Shown here: positions 52,144 to 61,514 of the stretch, piece after piece
Layout of the letters: every line of letters starts with the position of its first letter
How positions within the stretch are numbered: the first letter of the stretch is position 1
DNA from: Alphaproteobacteria bacterium
GTDB taxonomy: Bacteria; Pseudomonadota; Alphaproteobacteria; Micavibrionales; Micavibrionaceae
Assembly (NCBI GenBank): GCA_030432025.1
Contig: JAUIIA010000006.1
Coordinates: forward strand, 50,791 to 114,790
Length of the DNA stretch: 64,000 bases
Reading direction: 5' to 3'
Made by a program: the position numbers and the translations under genes
The notes under the pieces: model-generated
What the model saw: the letters and a program-made list of their open reading frames with translations, nothing else
What the model was told of the DNA's origin: nothing
Databases searched by the model: none

Positions 52144-53550
52144 TCACGACGGGAACGTCACGATAAATTCCGACCCTTGCTCCAACGGTTTGTATACGAT
52201 CTCGCCTTCTATGGCTTTTACGTTTTGTAAGACGATATAAAGACCGAGGCCGCTGCCGAAGGAAACTTTCGGGTGGAAACGCTGAAACATTCCGAACACT
52301 TTATCACGGTATTTTTCATCAATACCCAGACCGTTATCCCGCACACAAACCTCACACGTATTACCGACTCTTGTCGCTGTAACTTCAATAAAAGGCTTGG
52401 CTTGTTCGGGGTCTGAATATTTAACCGCATTGGAAAACAGGTTCTCCAAAATCTGACGCAATGGATGCAATTTCACATTCACCTCATCATCAAAGCGAAT
52501 ATCCGTGCGCACCATAATTTTTTCAAACTGTGGCATATGCGCGATCTTTTCAAAACTCGCAGCAACCAGATCCTTGAGATCAACAGGCTCAGTCTGCAGA
52601 TCAATGCTTTTAACCTTGGTCAGCTTGATCACATCCTCGATCACCTTATCCATCTTGCTTAAAGATGCATTGGAGTAATCCAGACTTTGTTTGGCATCCT
52701 CGATCTTATCATCATCCAGCATTTTGCGCGCCATCTGCCCCAACCCGAGAGCAGAAATAACCGGCGCACGCAGGTCATGCGATATACGGTAGGAAAATTC
52801 GACCAGCTCTTTATTCGCCTCGGTTAAATCCTGCGTGTAACAGACGATGCTTTTGACCATCGGCCGGAAAATAAACAAAACCTCGAGCAACAACACAAAC
52901 AGGGCCACGCTGACAACAATTGTCTCCAGACGCTGGAACCGGGCAATAGCCTCTTCGGATTCTGCCTGATATTGCGACACCGCGTCGTCCAGAGCCAGCA
53001 ACAAACCATTGCGGGCGATTGCTATAATCTCATTCACCAAACCACGCTCACGGACCGCCCCTAGCCCATCATTGCTATAGACTTCAAGAAACTCCCCCGC
53101 TAACCCCATATAATTCGTCACACGTTCATCAAGACCACCGTCATTGAAATACATGTCGTGCATCACGTCACTCATGGGGACTTTTACCCCATCAACATCG
53201 GTTTTTTGTGTCAGGATATTATGGTTGCTCACCATTCTATCCAGCGCTGCCCGCATTTTATCGGAATAAAGCTGCGCCTCCTCCGGCGTTTTCGCATGGT
53301 GCACTTCACCCGCCGTCAGGGCGATACGCTGCGACAACATTCGCTGCATACCGCTGATATTGATGATATAGGCATCATTCTCATTTTGATGTAACCGGTT
53401 GATGAGCAACAGGTATGAGGTAATAATCACGCAAGCAATAAGACCGAGCGCCACAAGATAGCGCCCCGTCATTTTCGCCCCTAAAGAAACATCCTGAAAT
53501 TTATCCGCTTCAGCCATACCACCCTGCGAGTGCTGTGAATTTGTCAGCAT
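52144..53550 (-). CDS. sensor histidine kinase with PilJ-N input domain
   Basis: The 468-residue inner-membrane kinase has TM1 at about 30-50 and TM2 at about 209-229 flanking a periplasmic domain with NISGMQRMLSQRIAL (64-78), the signature of the type IV pili methyl-accepting chemotaxis N-terminal (PilJ-N) domain. The dimerisation box has H258 (YRISHDLRAPV), followed by the N-box LFSNAVKYSD, DNGLGIDEKYRD and GSGLGLYIV ATP motifs. An alternative start ATG at 53517 has a better ribosome site. No response regulator lies beside it; a single-domain one is at 31695. Confidence 0.9.
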   Translation of the reverse strand: MLTNSQHSQGGMAEADKFQDVSLGAKMTGRYLVALGLIACVIITSYLLLINRLHQNENDAYIINISGMQRMLSQRIALTAGEVHHAKTPEEAQLYSDKMRAALDRMVSNHNILTQKTDVDGVKVPMSDVMHDMYFNDGGLDERVTNYMGLAGEFLEVYSNDGLGAVRERGLVNEIIAIARNGLLLALDDAVSQYQAESEEAIARFQRLETIVVSVALFVLLLEVLFIFRPMVKSIVCYTQDLTEANKELVEFSYRISHDLRAPVISALGLGQMARKMLDDDKIEDAKQSLDYSNASLSKMDKVIEDVIKLTKVKSIDLQTEPVDLKDLVAASFEKIAHMPQFEKIMVRTDIRFDDEVNVKLHPLRQILENLFSNAVKYSDPEQAKPFIEVTATRVGNTCEVCVRDNGLGIDEKYRDKVFGMFQRFHPKVSFGSGLGLYIVLQNVKAIEGEIVYKPLEQGSEFIVTFPS

Positions 53551-53592
53551 AATACACTATAGTTTCAGGGCAATCTATCTAGCATACAAAAG

Positions 53593-53617
53593 AAACCCCG
53601 CTGTAACGCGGGGGTTT
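53593..53617 (-). terminator. Rho-independent terminator after the VOC-family gene
   Basis: On the minus strand a stem of about 9 bp (AAACCCCCGC, short loop, GCGGGGTTT) is followed by a T-rich tract. It lies 57 bp past the stop of the VOC gene and just before the kinase gene's start. Confidence 0.82.
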
Positions 53618-53673
53618 AAGGGGCTTTGTGGGGGTCTTTTTTATTTGTAGCTACTTCATTTCCTGTCGTACGA

Positions 53674-54102
53674 CTACGCCACAAAACATAAATCTCTGAG
53701 TTCTTCAGGAGACATTAACTCTGCCATGTCGACTTCTTCTGCGACATCGATCAAAATACCGTTCGGGTCTTCCACATAAAAATGCTTCCGTCCGCACTTC
53801 GCCTCTTCGGGCTCGGTCACGAGCTCCAGACCTTCGTCATATAATCTGTCATAAACAACCTGAACATCCTCGGCAGGGTAATTCAAAATCATGCCGGATA
53901 CAGGTTTTCTAAACTTTTCAGGAATAGCTTTGTGGTTGTAATCAATCACCGCGAGATACACATTTTGCCACTCTTCGCGTGATAAAATCACAAACCCTTC
54001 CATCTCTAACGATGGGCTAAAATCAAAAAAATCTTCGTAAAATGCTACTGTTTGTTCAAAATTTTCCGAACATATAATCGGATATGAAAACTGAGACAAC
54101 AT
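53674..54102 (-). CDS. VOC (glyoxalase/bleomycin resistance) family protein
   Basis: The 142-residue product has the beta-alpha-beta-beta-beta repeat of the vicinal oxygen chelate fold: FSYPIICSENFEQTVAFYEDFF at the start and HFYVEDPNGILIDVAEEVD with the last metal-ligand Glu region near the end. The family includes glyoxalases, dioxygenases and resistance proteins. It is divergent from a TetR regulator, with three palindromic operators in the 189-bp gap, so it is probably induced by the TetR ligand. AAGGAG is well placed before the ATG. The substrate is unknown. Confidence 0.86.
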   Translation of the reverse strand: MLSQFSYPIICSENFEQTVAFYEDFFDFSPSLEMEGFVILSREEWQNVYLAVIDYNHKAIPEKFRKPVSGMILNYPAEDVQVVYDRLYDEGLELVTEPEEAKCGRKHFYVEDPNGILIDVAEEVDMAELMSPEELRDLCFVA

Positions 54103-54186
54103 TCTTTATCTCCTTAAAAATACACCTTCAAATCACCTTTTGCCGCCTGTCTTAAGCCAAAAGGGCTTTATTTCTGCAGTATTTAC

Positions 54187-54256
54187 TGACATAATGTCAA
54201 TAATAATACTAACTGTTTACTGACACTGTGTCAATAATTTTACTGACACCGTGTCA
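54187..54256. promoter_or_regulatory. three TetR-type palindromic operators
   Basis: Three 13-bp sites with the form TGACAnnnTGTCA occur at 54187-54199 (TAA centre), 54221-54233 (CTG) and 54244-54256 (CCG). Their centres are 34 and 23 bp apart in the gap between the divergent VOC and TetR genes. The arms are identical, so one dimeric regulator, most simply the adjacent TetR protein, probably binds all three and controls both genes. Confidence 0.78.
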
Positions 54257-54291
54257 AAAAACATATTTTGTATACTAAAACAAATATACGT

Positions 54292-54894
54292 ATGAGCAAA
54301 CGCCCAGGATCAAATAAAGAGAATTTAGAAGAAACTCGACGCAGGTTTCTTGACGTTGCCGTCGATGAATTCTGTGAATATGGCTTCGCGCAAGCGTCTA
54401 CCAGCCGCATAGTCGAGCGTTCGGGCATGGCCAGAGGTTCTCTTTATTATCATTTCGGTGACAAGAACGGCCTGTTCCACGAAGTTTATGACGATGTCAT
54501 GAAAGGCTGCTACGCTAAGGTCAGCGCTAAAATGGATGCCTTTGATGATGCGTGGGATTCGTTTATCGCAGGCGCGGACGCATTTTTGGATATGTGCTTA
54601 GAAAAACAGTTCAGAAAAATCGTTCTGATCGAATCACAAGGCGCCATGACCTACGCCCAGCGTTACGCGATTCAGCAAAAAACCCTACTCTCGAAACTCA
54701 GCGAACTACTACCCGATCTGTTCGGTCGCGGCTACTTCCCCGGTCATACGGGTGAAACATTTTCCGTCTTTATGTTCGGAATATTGGGCGAGACCGGACG
54801 CGCACTGGATTTCAGCAAAAACATTGAAGAAGACCGCAGAATCTTCGGCAGGGCGTTCGTGGAAACAATGAACAGTATGCGGACAACAGGCTAG
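54292..54894 (+). CDS. TetR/AcrR family transcriptional regulator
   Basis: The 200-residue product from ATG 54292 (MSKRPGSNKENL) has the N-terminal helix-turn-helix at about 13-60 (ARRRFLDVAVDEFCEYGF-type start, then STSRIVERSGMARGSLYYHFGDK, the recognition helix) and a ligand-binding helical C-terminus with LIESQGAMTYAQRY. It is divergent from a VOC-family gene with three 13-bp palindromes between them. A TATACT box (54271-54276) lies 15 bp before the start codon and next to the nearest operator, so it should repress itself. Confidence 0.92.
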   Translation: MSKRPGSNKENLEETRRRFLDVAVDEFCEYGFAQASTSRIVERSGMARGSLYYHFGDKNGLFHEVYDDVMKGCYAKVSAKMDAFDDAWDSFIAGADAFLDMCLEKQFRKIVLIESQGAMTYAQRYAIQQKTLLSKLSELLPDLFGRGYFPGHTGETFSVFMFGILGETGRALDFSKNIEEDRRIFGRAFVETMNSMRTTG

Positions 54895-55617
54895 TTACTC
54901 AGCCTTCTGCTGCTCCACCAGAATCTCTTTACGCAAAGCTTTCAGCTCTTTGATCTCGTTTTTCAGCTGTTGCTCTTCTTGCGTTAACTCATCGGACTCA
55001 AACATCACACGGTTCGTGTTCAAATTCACAAACAACTCTTCATTATGATCCGAGTAAAACTGAAGCAACTTCAGGTTCGCGCGCAAAATATCCTGATCCA
55101 TCTCGAAGAACTGTGTGAATTCATCGGCATATTTTGAGTGAACCTCTTCCCACTTCGCACGAATTACGGGGCGCTCTTCTTCATCAAACGTCGAAATCAA
55201 CTCTTCAGCTTCCTGATCTGCTTGCTCGAAGGACAGCATGACCTCACCCATTTGCAGTTCCAGATCCATAATGGTCTGCTCGGCAAATTTAGCGTTCTCG
55301 GTCGCATATTCCTTTTTCGTCAAGTTCGATGGGTTATCAAGGTCTTCAATAACCTTGCGGGCTTTTTGGTACTCCCGCATCTTGCCGTGAATATCCTTCA
55401 GGAAGTCATTTAGGAAATCTTCCATCGCCTGTTTTTTCAGGGCCTCTTTCTCTGCCTCGATGCGGGCCGCTTCTTCAGCCGCTGCGCGCTCCTCGGCTTC
55501 GGCCTGCTCTATTTCAGCCTGCTTGCGCTTATTATCTTCATAAAGGATATAACCACCACCTGCTAAAACGATGAGTAAGGCAAGTACCAGCAATGCATTC
55601 CAGGCTTTTATATTCAT
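54895..55617 (-). CDS. membrane-anchored coiled-coil hypothetical protein
   Basis: The 240-residue product has one membrane helix at about 8-27 (LLVLALLIVLAGGGYILY) followed by an almost wholly helical, Glu/Lys/Ala/Gln-rich tail with a clear coiled-coil pattern (about 32-75 and 195-238). No enzymatic motif is present. It abuts the TetR gene end with no gap on the opposite strand, and its start overlaps the stop of the nucleosidase gene by 4 bp (ATGA), so the two are translated together. Confidence 0.68.
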   Translation of the reverse strand: MNIKAWNALLVLALLIVLAGGGYILYEDNKRKQAEIEQAEAEERAAAEEAARIEAEKEALKKQAMEDFLNDFLKDIHGKMREYQKARKVIEDLDNPSNLTKKEYATENAKFAEQTIMDLELQMGEVMLSFEQADQEAEELISTFDEEERPVIRAKWEEVHSKYADEFTQFFEMDQDILRANLKLLQFYSDHNEELFVNLNTNRVMFESDELTQEEQQLKNEIKELKALRKEILVEQQKAE

Positions 55618-56168
55618 AGCTCTGCTTCCTCTAGGGCTTTTCTCAAGGCTTTGGCAGCCGTCTTCAAAGATTCATTCCAGTCCATGTCGGCATTATCATC
55701 CGCACCGTCCGAGATATATTTCAGACACGCAAAAGTCACACCTTCACGCTGACAGACGAGGGACAAGGCGTGGCCTTCCATATCAACACAATCAAATGTC
55801 GCGGCCTCATCACCCGTGGCAAAATCATCGCCCGATCCGCAAACACCGGTATCCAGCTTTGCAAAACGCTCGCCATATTCAATCACAACAGGGTCGGTAG
55901 AAAACGGTGTCTGGTATTTCTCGAACCCCAGCGCGGTAACATCCATGTCTCTTTGAACAAACTGTGTGGGATTGATAACGGTTCCGCCCGCATGCTTGCG
56001 GCTGCCGGCTGTCCCCATATTAATGATCATCTGCGGTTTTTTTTCCGCGATATGCTTGGCCAGCGTGTAAGCGGCGTTTACTTTTCCAACGCCGGTGAAG
56101 ATGACGTCGTAGTCATCAAACACGTCCTGCGCTTCTTCCTTCATTGCAAATACGAGAGTCGGCTTCAT
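55614..56168 (-). CDS. MTA/SAH nucleosidase-like phosphorylase-superfamily protein
   Basis: The 184-residue product has the nucleoside-phosphorylase fold: FAMKEEAQDVFDDY at the start, FTGVGKVNAAYTLA (phosphate/ribose region), INMGTAGSRKHAGGTVI, the substrate-binding VDMEGHALSLVC and the catalytic Asp in KYISDGADDNADMDW. It resembles 5'-methylthioadenosine/S-adenosylhomocysteine nucleosidases, but is about 45 residues shorter than MtnN. It is probably a purine-nucleoside hydrolase. It lies between an MFS gene (4-bp overlap) and the coiled-coil membrane gene (4-bp overlap). Confidence 0.86.
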   Translation of the reverse strand: MKPTLVFAMKEEAQDVFDDYDVIFTGVGKVNAAYTLAKHIAEKKPQMIINMGTAGSRKHAGGTVINPTQFVQRDMDVTALGFEKYQTPFSTDPVVIEYGERFAKLDTGVCGSGDDFATGDEAATFDCVDMEGHALSLVCQREGVTFACLKYISDGADDNADMDWNESLKTAAKALRKALEEAEL

Positions 56169-57466
56169 GCGGCTTTTGTAGCACGTAGTGATGGAATCTT
56201 AAAGAGGCCTAAAGCGACAAAAATTGTAATTACGGAGACACTTAAATACAGCTCCTCGATAGCCATACCCATAGCAAGTACGATGGTGGAGAGAATGGAG
56301 GAGAGCAATATAAACACCGCATCCATCATATTGGAGCTTGAAATCACACGACTGCGTACATTTTCCTGTGACCGGTCCTGTACGATGGCCCGCAGCGGGA
56401 TCACAAAGAAACCACACGCCATTGCTTGCAGGAACGTATCAACCAGCAAACGCGCCCCATGAAAATTGGATACAAACGTAGCGATACCATGAAGCGATCC
56501 GTCAGTCGGAGCGGGGTAAGCAGTCGCCGCAAAGTAAATATCAACGCCAAACAGCCCCATAAACACGCACGCCACAGGCACCCAGACACCGCTCGCCTTG
56601 CCATCAAGCAACTTATGATTCAACAACCCGCCGACCGCTACACCGACGGAAAATGCAATCATGAAGACGGTTAGCACAATATTATCCGCCCCCAATGTCT
56701 GCTTGGTAAAATTCGGGAATTGTGCGTGGAATGTCGCCGCCACAAAATAGAAATACGCCACACCGACAATCCCCACAAGCACGCCCGAAGATTGGTTCAG
56801 CGCATGCCTGAACACTTCATATATCTTGGTAAATACGTTGTAACGGATATGCAGATCAGGCTCCGGCGGCTCCGCTTTGGGAATAAACAAGGCGGCCCAG
56901 AAACCGATAATCGCGACGAACAGAATAATAGCCGAGGCGATCATTTTCCCCTGCTCCAACGGCGCGATCAGCGCACCGATAATTGTCCCCGCCAAAATCG
57001 CCATATACGTCCCCGTGCTGACCCATGCATTACCGGAAACCAGCTCCTCACGCTTTAAATGCTGGGGCAGGATCGCAAATTTACACGGACTGAAAAATGC
57101 GGATTGCGCACCAAGCATCAACAGCACCACAAAGGCGAAATACAAATTACCGCTATACAGCGCCAGCACCGCCAGCAACGCGATAACGATCTCGGCTTTC
57201 TTAACCCAGCGGATCATCTCCGCCTTATCGTATTTATCGCTTAAATTCCCGGCAAGCGGGCAAAACAGGATAAACGGCAGAATAAACAAACCCGCCGCAA
57301 CCGCGACCAGAACAGCGGGGTCCCAACCATTAATGTCCCATAGGCCATAGGCGATCAGGACCACCAAAACCGTCTTGAGCAGGTTATCATTAAAGGCACC
57401 CAAAAACTGCACTAGAAACAGGGGCAGAAAACGTTCGGTTTTGAGAAGGCTGATTTGGCTATCCAT
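56165..57466 (-). CDS. MFS transporter of the LplT-like group
   Basis: The 433-residue, 12-segment membrane protein has FLGAFNDNLLKTVLVVLIAY, the typical opening of lysophospholipid transporter (LplT)-like MFS proteins often fused or paired with acyltransferases, and the loop GNLSDKYDKAEMIRWVKK, a variant of the MFS G-x-D-R/K motif. It probably flips lysophospholipids or related lipids. It is divergent from the FAD oxidoreductase gene and shares a 4-bp overlap with the nucleosidase gene downstream. The substrate is inferred from family only. Confidence 0.88.
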   Translation of the reverse strand: MDSQISLLKTERFLPLFLVQFLGAFNDNLLKTVLVVLIAYGLWDINGWDPAVLVAVAAGLFILPFILFCPLAGNLSDKYDKAEMIRWVKKAEIVIALLAVLALYSGNLYFAFVVLLMLGAQSAFFSPCKFAILPQHLKREELVSGNAWVSTGTYMAILAGTIIGALIAPLEQGKMIASAIILFVAIIGFWAALFIPKAEPPEPDLHIRYNVFTKIYEVFRHALNQSSGVLVGIVGVAYFYFVAATFHAQFPNFTKQTLGADNIVLTVFMIAFSVGVAVGGLLNHKLLDGKASGVWVPVACVFMGLFGVDIYFAATAYPAPTDGSLHGIATFVSNFHGARLLVDTFLQAMACGFFVIPLRAIVQDRSQENVRSRVISSSNMMDAVFILLSSILSTIVLAMGMAIEELYLSVSVITIFVALGLFKIPSLRATKAA

Positions 57467-57531
57467 TTTTATCTGATCTTTATAGTGTAGTTATCCGTAC
57501 ACGGTTTATTACGCAAGTAACAGGACATTAG

Positions 57532-58830
57532 ATGAAGATCGGCATCATTGGCACAGGAATCTCGGGAAACGCGGCAGCTTGGCTGCTGCACAAGGACCAC
57601 GATATCACCGTGTTCGAACAGGCCGCTTACATAGGCGGTCACTCAAACACCGTGAGCACCGAAGGTCACCCCGACATTGATACAGGCTTCATCGTCTATA
57701 ATGAATGGACGTACCCGAACCTCATCGCCCTATTCAAACATCTGGGTGTAGAGACGGTTCCGACCGACATGTCCTTCGCCGTATCGGCCGATAACGGCAA
57801 GTTGGAATATTCCGGCGACCACCCGTTCGCGCAAACAAGCAACCTGTTCAAACCGCATTACTACAAAATGCTGGCTGACCTGCTGCGCTTTTACAAAACC
57901 GCACCGGACTTTCTTGAAAACCCCGACCCGGATCTAAGCCTGAATGATTATCTGGCACATAACAAATACTCCAAAAGCTTTATCGACCATCACATCCTGC
58001 CTATGGCTGCGGCGATCTGGTCGACGGGTAAGGATGACGTCGGTGACTTTCCCGCCGCCAGCTTCATCCGTTTTTTCGTTAATCACGGCCTGTTCCGCCT
58101 GAAAGACCGCCCGCAATGGTGGACAGTAAAGGACGGCAGCCGTCAGTATGTCGACAAGCTGACCGCCCCGTTCAGGGATAAAATCTTCACAAACACAAGC
58201 GTAAACAGCATCAAGCGCGATACGGACGGCGTGACCGTCATCGATAGCCACGGCGCCAAACATCGCTTTGATCACGCCATTATCGCCGCACATTCCGATC
58301 AGGCCCTGAACATGCTGGAGGATGCCAGTGAGCTGGAAACCTCTGTGCTCGGGGCATTTCCCTACTCGACCAACACGGCTTATCTGCACACCGATGAACG
58401 CCTCATGCCGCATCGGCGCAAAGTCTGGTCAAGCTGGAATTACATCACCACACCCGACGAAGGCCAGGTCTGCGTATCTTATTGGATGAACAAGCTTCAG
58501 CCTTTCATAGGCGAAGAACAGGATTACTTCGTGACCCTCAACCCGCCATTCGAACCTGACCCTGCCAAAACGCTCAAAGTGATCAACTATGAACACCCGA
58601 TGTTTTCCATGTCCGCGCTTGAGGGCTGGGATAAAATTGGCGGTATACAAGGCACAAATCGCACATGGTTCTGCGGCGCATGGTGCGGATACGGTTTCCA
58701 TGAAGACGGCATCAGCGCAGGTCTGGCCGTAGCCGAAGCCTTAAGCAGCCTGAAAAGACCATGGTCCGATGCGGACAAATCCCCCGCCGGCGCACACTGT
58801 ACACCGAAACAGGTGAAAAATGCCGCGTAA
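57532..58830 (+). CDS. FAD-dependent amine-oxidase-like protein of the cyclopropane-fatty-acid cluster
   Basis: The 432-residue flavoprotein has the Rossmann motif GIIGTGISGNAAAWLL, FEQAAYIGGHSNTV for FAD ribose binding, and the C-terminal FCGAWCGYGFHEDGISAGL motif. It is the usual partner of DUF1365 and cyclopropane-fatty-acyl-phospholipid synthase genes, and relatives modify or desaturate fatty acyl chains (UfaO-type in furan fatty acid formation). It overlaps the DUF1365 gene by 11 bp. An exact substrate cannot be read from sequence. Confidence 0.92.
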   Translation: MKIGIIGTGISGNAAAWLLHKDHDITVFEQAAYIGGHSNTVSTEGHPDIDTGFIVYNEWTYPNLIALFKHLGVETVPTDMSFAVSADNGKLEYSGDHPFAQTSNLFKPHYYKMLADLLRFYKTAPDFLENPDPDLSLNDYLAHNKYSKSFIDHHILPMAAAIWSTGKDDVGDFPAASFIRFFVNHGLFRLKDRPQWWTVKDGSRQYVDKLTAPFRDKIFTNTSVNSIKRDTDGVTVIDSHGAKHRFDHAIIAAHSDQALNMLEDASELETSVLGAFPYSTNTAYLHTDERLMPHRRKVWSSWNYITTPDEGQVCVSYWMNKLQPFIGEEQDYFVTLNPPFEPDPAKTLKVINYEHPMFSMSALEGWDKIGGIQGTNRTWFCGAWCGYGFHEDGISAGLAVAEALSSLKRPWSDADKSPAGAHCTPKQVKNAA

Positions 58831-59575
58831 CTCTCTCTATATCGGCAAGGTTTTTCACCAGCGCCACATGCCTTTCGAGCATGCCTTTACCTATCGCGTC
58901 TTTACCTTGCTGCTGGATCTGGACGACCTGCCCGACCTCTCAAAACGTATAAAGTTCTTTTCATTTAACCGCTTCAACCTGTTCAGCATCCATGAAAAGG
59001 ATCACGCCAACAGAGACGGCAAACCGATCCGCCCATGGATTGAGGAAGCGGCAAAAGCAAAGAACATCGATTTAAGCGGTGGTAAAATCTACATGCTCGT
59101 CTTCCCGCGCATCCTTGGCTATGTCTTCAACCCGATTACGGTTTATTTTTGCTACGGATCGGATCAAAAACTCAAAGCCGTTCTGCATCAGGTCAAAAAC
59201 ACATTTGGCGAGCAACACGGATACTTGCTACCTGTCGAAACTGAACAGCCTCTTATCAAACAAGAATGTGATAAAATTTTCCATGTCTCCCCGTTTATTC
59301 ACATGGACTGCGAATATAAATTCCGCTTTGCCGAACCTGAAGAAAAGCTGGATTTCGCCATCCACCAGTTCCAGCCCGAAGGCAAAATTCTGACCGCGAC
59401 ATGGGAAGGACAACGTAAAGATTTAGACGATAAACACTTGCTGAAGACTCTCGTAACCCACCCCTTGCTGACGCTAAAAATCATCGTCGGCATCCACTGG
59501 GAGGCCCTGAAACTCTGGATAAAAGGCGCGAAATATATCAGCAAGCCGGAACCACCAACCAACGCGGTGAGTTAA
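58820..59575 (+). CDS. DUF1365 domain protein
   Basis: The 251-residue product has the family landmarks: SLYIGKVFHQRHMPFEHAFTYRVF near the start (quoted in part), KIYMLVFPRILGYVFNPITVYFCY and NTFGEQHGYLLP. No catalytic mechanism is established for DUF1365, but it always travels with the amine-oxidase-like and cyclopropane-synthase genes, so it probably supports modification of membrane acyl chains. It starts inside the end of the flavoprotein gene. Length is typical. Confidence 0.9.
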   Translation: MPRNSLYIGKVFHQRHMPFEHAFTYRVFTLLLDLDDLPDLSKRIKFFSFNRFNLFSIHEKDHANRDGKPIRPWIEEAAKAKNIDLSGGKIYMLVFPRILGYVFNPITVYFCYGSDQKLKAVLHQVKNTFGEQHGYLLPVETEQPLIKQECDKIFHVSPFIHMDCEYKFRFAEPEEKLDFAIHQFQPEGKILTATWEGQRKDLDDKHLLKTLVTHPLLTLKIIVGIHWEALKLWIKGAKYISKPEPPTNAVS

Positions 59576-59650
59576 ATAATAGTGATCTGATTTTGAGTTT
59601 GCTGCGAATAACTGAATAATAGGTTAAACAAAATCAAAGGACTACGCCAC

Positions 59651-60940
59651 ATGCCCCCTTTAGACGCAATGGCACGCAGAGCAGACAATGTAGACATCAT
59701 CGTGGACAAACCGCATATTTTGCGCGACTTCGTCTCCGAAAACCTCACCAGAAAACACGGATACAAACCAAGCCGCGCCATGCGCTTGTGTCTGCATGTC
59801 CTTACCCACATGCGTGAGGGGCAGCTGGATGTAATCCTGCCCAACGGCGTGAGCATGCGTTTCGGCAAACCCAACGGGGAACCCAAGGCGGTCCTGCGCG
59901 TCCACAACGACCGCGCAGCCAAACGCTTCCTGACCAAGGGACATCTGGGGTTTTGTGAGGCCTATCTGGATGGGGACTGGTCGTCTCCTGACGTCGCACA
60001 GTTCTTCGAGCTAATCCTGCGTAACGGACAGGCAATGAAAAAGCTCATACTCGGCAAACGCTGGGCACGCATGATTTCCTGCCTTCTTCATGCCCTGCAG
60101 CCAAACAGTAAGCGCGGATCAAAAAAGAATATCTATCGCCATTACGATATCGGTAACGAGTTTTACGAGGCATGGCTCGACCCCAGCATGACATACTCCT
60201 CGGCCCTGTTTGCCGATGGCATCACGGACCTACAGGAAGCCCAGAGCCGTAAATATAAGGAAATGGTCGACCGTCTGGAACTAAAGCCCGAGCATCACGT
60301 ATTGGAGATCGGGTGCGGCTGGGGCGGTTTTGCCGAATATGCGGCCAAGAACGTTGGTTGCAAGGTCACAGCTGTAACAATTTCAGAAGCACAGCACAAA
60401 TACGCTACGGATCGAATAGAAAAGCAAAACCTGACCGATAAGGTCGAAATCAGACTACAGGACTACCGCGATGTGACGGGCACCTATGACCGCATCGCCT
60501 CCATCGAAATGTTCGAGGCTGTCGGCGAAGCATACTGGCCTACATTTTTTGGCACTCTCAAGGATAGACTTAAGGATGGTGGTCGTGCAGTACTACAGAT
60601 CATCACAATACGAAATGAGGACTTTGAAGACTACCGTCGAAGCGCGGATTATATCCAGCGTTATATATTCCCCGGTGGCATGCTCCCCTCCATGAATAAG
60701 CTTCGTGAGCAAATCTCCGATGCAGGCCTAATCACGGGCGACCATCTCAGTTTTGGCCCTGACTACGCCCGCACGCTGGAGATATGGAATCGTGAATTCC
60801 AGAATGAATGGCCGAATTTGACGGGTGAAAAGATGGATACGCGCTTTAAACGCCTGTGGGAGCAGTATCTATGCTACTGCCAGGCCGGCTTTACGACCGG
60901 TTCGATTGATGTCATCCAGATCAATGTCGACAAACCGTAA
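59651..60940 (+). CDS. cfa: cyclopropane-fatty-acyl-phospholipid synthase family methyltransferase
   Basis: The 429-residue enzyme adds a methylene or methyl group from S-adenosylmethionine to unsaturated phospholipid acyl chains. The SAM site is VLEIGCGWGGFAEYAAKN, preceded by IYRHYDIGNEFYEAWLDPSMTYSSALF (quoted in part), and followed by EMFEAVGEAYWPTFF and the bicarbonate-region IFPGGMLPS. Length and motifs match Cfa. AAAGGA lies 11 bp before ATG 59651; ATG 59669 is an alternative. It is the third gene of the fatty-acid modification operon, 75 bp after DUF1365. Confidence 0.95.
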   Translation: MPPLDAMARRADNVDIIVDKPHILRDFVSENLTRKHGYKPSRAMRLCLHVLTHMREGQLDVILPNGVSMRFGKPNGEPKAVLRVHNDRAAKRFLTKGHLGFCEAYLDGDWSSPDVAQFFELILRNGQAMKKLILGKRWARMISCLLHALQPNSKRGSKKNIYRHYDIGNEFYEAWLDPSMTYSSALFADGITDLQEAQSRKYKEMVDRLELKPEHHVLEIGCGWGGFAEYAAKNVGCKVTAVTISEAQHKYATDRIEKQNLTDKVEIRLQDYRDVTGTYDRIASIEMFEAVGEAYWPTFFGTLKDRLKDGGRAVLQIITIRNEDFEDYRRSADYIQRYIFPGGMLPSMNKLREQISDAGLITGDHLSFGPDYARTLEIWNREFQNEWPNLTGEKMDTRFKRLWEQYLCYCQAGFTTGSIDVIQINVDKP

Positions 60941-60971
60941 TCCAAAACCGCTTTCACGCCGTAAAAACCAT

Positions 60972-61514
60972 ATGAAGTTTGCAGGAAGAATACTGGCCCT
61001 GTGTGGCCTGTTGTTAATATGGGGATGTTCAAGCGTGGATATTCAGGATTATCAAAACACCAACCCGGAATTAAAAATCGAGGAATACTTTGCCGGAAAA
61101 AGCAAAGCCTGGGGTGTGTTTCAGGACCGTTTCGGCAAAGTCCGCCGTAGTTTCGTTGTCGAGATTAACGGTGACTGGAATGAGGATGGCCAGACATTGG
61201 TTTTGACCGAGGACTTTATCTATGACGATGGTGAAACCGAACAACGTGTATGGATGATAACCAAAACCGGTGACGGCTCTTACCTCGGCAAGGCAGATGG
61301 GGTCGTGGGCACCGCGAGAGGGAAAAGCTCAGGCAATGCGTTCAATTTCAAATATACGTTCGACCTGCCGGTTGAAGGGAAAACATGGCGCGTGACTTTC
61401 GATGACTGGATGTACCTGCAGGATAAAAATATCCTGTTTAACAAGGCGACCATTCGCCGTTGGGGCTTCCGCATTGGCGATGTTTATATTTTCTTCGATA
61501 AACGTAATGACTAA
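60972..61514 (+). CDS. DUF3833-type lipoprotein
   Basis: The 180-residue product from ATG 60972. The frame opens at 60825 inside the cfa gene. The lipoprotein signal ends in LIWGC, giving a lipidated Cys near residue 19. The mature part is lipocalin-like: EEYFAGKSKAWGVFQDRFGKV, then successive strands, ending with RWGFRIGDVYIFFDKR. DUF3833 proteins accompany cyclopropane-fatty-acid genes and may carry lipids in the envelope. It lies 31 bp after cfa and overlaps the convergent gene by 4 bp. Confidence 0.87.
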   Translation: MKFAGRILALCGLLLIWGCSSVDIQDYQNTNPELKIEEYFAGKSKAWGVFQDRFGKVRRSFVVEINGDWNEDGQTLVLTEDFIYDDGETEQRVWMITKTGDGSYLGKADGVVGTARGKSSGNAFNFKYTFDLPVEGKTWRVTFDDWMYLQDKNILFNKATIRRWGFRIGDVYIFFDKRND

